From JANXSD01 sp043758125 (GTDB taxonomy: Bacteria > Bacteroidota > Bacteroidia > AKYH767-A > OLB10): a stretch of DNA of 15,878 nt. The stretch lies in the NCBI GenBank assembly GCA_043758125.1, contig JAYVOC010000254.1, positions 1 to 15,878 of the forward strand. The letters run 5' to 3'. Both the position numbers and the translations under genes were made by a program. The notes beneath the pieces are model-generated. The model saw only the letters and a list, made by a program, of their open reading frames with translations. It was not told the origin of the DNA and ran no database searches. Below, in pieces: positions 15,122 to 15,878 of this stretch (positions are counted from its first letter, which is position 1; every line of letters starts with the position of its first letter).

Positions 15122-15163
15122 TATGATGCTCCTTTGAATTAAAATGAGGTTATTTGTAGCATA

Positions 15164-15454
15164 ATGCGCAATTCTAACGAGCAATCTATTGCTGAGGTAA
15201 TTCAGAAAATGCTGAATACGTACCATTTAAAGGATGGACTAAATACTGTTGCCATAACTAATCTTTGGGAAAAATTAATGGGAAGTGCCATTCAGCATAG
15301 AACAACCTCCATAAATTTGAAAAATAAAGTATTAAATATTTATGTTGATTCTGCGGTTTTGCGTCAGGAACTTCAGTTTAAGCGAGAGGAAATTAAAAAT
15401 GCAATGAATGCTGAGCTAAATGCAGATGTAATTTCAGAGGTTGTTATCAGATAA
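15164..15454 (+). CDS. DUF721 protein (DciA-like), 96 aa
   Basis: This short protein covers the DUF721 domain: LWEKLMGSAIQHRTTSINLK (34-53), KVLNIYVDSAVLRQELQF (55-72) and KREEIKNAMN. The W-x-x-L-x-G segment and the VDSAVLRQELQ strand-helix are the hallmark. DUF721 proteins include DciA, the ancestral loader/operator of the replicative helicase DnaB in bacteria lacking DnaC. Whether these short Bacteroidota forms do this job is likely but unproven. It is divergent from the DUF62 gene (84 bp between starts) and is followed 3 bp later by a 39-aa membrane-protein ORF. A weak promoter, TTTG (15133-15136) with TATTTG (15151-15156), precedes the start. Confidence 0.85.
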   Translation: MRNSNEQSIAEVIQKMLNTYHLKDGLNTVAITNLWEKLMGSAIQHRTTSINLKNKVLNIYVDSAVLRQELQFKREEIKNAMNAELNADVISEVVIR

Positions 15455-15457
15455 TTT

Positions 15458-15577
15458 ATGGCAAAATATAAACCAGGAGCGAATCGTTATACGAATTATG
15501 AAAAAGTAATTCTAGTTGCATTACTTATTTTCTTCCTTTCAATGTTGTTTATGTTTTTTGTGATTCCACGATTATAA
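15458..15577 (+). CDS. Small single-pass membrane protein, 39 aa
   Basis: An ATG at 15458, 3 bp after the DUF721 stop, opens a 39-codon frame ending with TAA at 15575-15577. The N-terminal 15 residues are basic and polar (MAKYKPGANRYTNYEK). Residues 16-35 are a hydrophobic helix (VILVALLIFFLSMLFMFFV), and it ends IPRL. This is the pattern of a real membrane miniprotein with the basic end inside. The tight spacing and the shared terminator at 15620 support cotranscription with the DUF721 gene. I do not recognise it; the role could be to regulate or anchor a partner. It is too short for most gene callers. Confidence 0.65.
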   Translation: MAKYKPGANRYTNYEKVILVALLIFFLSMLFMFFVIPRL

Positions 15578-15619
15578 AAATTGAAAATTTAATTGAATAG
15601 TTATCTCACTGAATTTTAA

Positions 15620-15656
15620 AAAATCCCTGAAGTGCATTACTTCAGGGATTTTCTTT
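15620..15656. terminator. Bidirectional Rho-independent terminator
   Basis: A 14-bp perfect stem, AAAATCCCTGAAGT (15620-15633) with ACTTCAGGGATTTT (15639-15652), encloses a 5-base loop. On the plus strand TTTTCTTTT follows; on the minus strand the upstream A-rich run reads as a T tract. It lies between the plus-strand DUF721/39-aa unit and the converging ndk gene, so it can serve both. Confidence 0.9.
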
Positions 15657-15671
15657 TAATAAAATAATTTT

Positions 15672-15878
15672 TTAAAATCTCTCTAACTGCGAAAAATAGA
15701 AATTTCCCTCGATGTTAGAATTCTCATCACTATCAGAACCATGAACTGCGTTTGCCTCAATTGATTTAGCATAAAGTGCACGAATTGTTCCAGCCTCTGC
15801 TTTTGAGGGATCAGTAGCTCCAATAATTTTACGGAAATCTTCAACAGCATTATCTTTCTCTAATATTGCTGCAACAAT
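15672..15878 (-). CDS. ndk: Nucleoside diphosphate kinase, 3' part (truncated by window end)
   Basis: NDK transfers the gamma-phosphate between nucleoside tri- and diphosphates through a phospho-histidine. Only the last 68 codons are present. They contain the family signature GATDPSKAEAGTIRALYAKS and the active-site block NAVHGSDSDEN, whose His is the phosphorylated residue, then FYFSQLERF and TAA at 15672-15674. The fragment is in frame to the window edge without a stop. It faces the DUF721/39-aa unit and shares the bidirectional terminator. No abnormality is seen; the start and upstream region lie outside the window. Confidence 0.95.
   Translation of the reverse strand: MVAAILEKDNAVEDFRKIIGATDPSKAEAGTIRALYAKSIEANAVHGSDSDENSNIEGNFYFSQLERF

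Noticed and set aside
1..15878. CRISPR arrays, tRNA/rRNA genes, insertion sequences, phage or defence genes
   Set aside because: No regularly spaced repeats, cloverleaf sequences, transposase motifs or known defence domains were seen; this looks like ordinary chromosomal backbone.

Overview
This window is most likely chromosomal DNA from a member of the Bacteroidota. It is A+T-rich. The evidence is the gene families: a DUF2027-Smr protein, the Bacteroidota START-like protein, a short DUF721 protein, a divergent DUF62 protein and an LptF/LptG permease. Several upstream regions also carry the TTG/TTTG - N17-22 - TAnnTTTG promoter pattern of this phylum, and there are few Shine-Dalgarno sites. 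The finer lineage cannot be fixed. No rRNA, tRNA, CRISPR array, transposase or integrase is visible.

Layout. Positions 1-2139 (minus strand) hold an ECF sigma factor and its RskA-type anti-sigma factor, joined by a 4-bp overlap. They are followed by an unrecognised 140-aa protein and a partial gene at the window edge whose reading frame looks broken. Next come an unknown membrane protein (minus) and, divergently, a START-like domain protein with a long lysine/proline-rich tail (plus). An unknown 211-aa protein (minus) lies head to head with an LptF/LptG permease gene that overlaps a GT4 glycosyltransferase gene (plus), probably a cell-envelope operon. Ribosomal protein L19 follows as a single-gene unit with a near-perfect terminator, then a small secreted protein.

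Positions 8594-12388 (minus) hold five codirectional genes: a lone cytochrome-oxidase subunit III, a 3-hydroxyacyl-CoA dehydrogenase, a DinB-like protein, inorganic pyrophosphatase and DUF2027-Smr. Divergent from them is an integral-membrane alkane monooxygenase (AlkB) with all histidine motifs intact. A 416-bp gene-free stretch with inverted and direct repeats follows. Then come a DUF62/ABM-domain gene pair (minus), a DUF721 (DciA-like) gene with an unlisted 39-aa membrane protein just after it (plus), and the 3' end of nucleoside diphosphate kinase (minus), which shares a bidirectional terminator with the preceding unit.

Most of the window is ordinary housekeeping and envelope biology. The points most worth a second look are the START-domain/basic-tail fusion, the DUF62 protein lacking the known catalytic triad, the frame break at the left edge, the structured gene-free stretch and the DUF721/39-aa pair. 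I did not find a convincing new multi-gene system.
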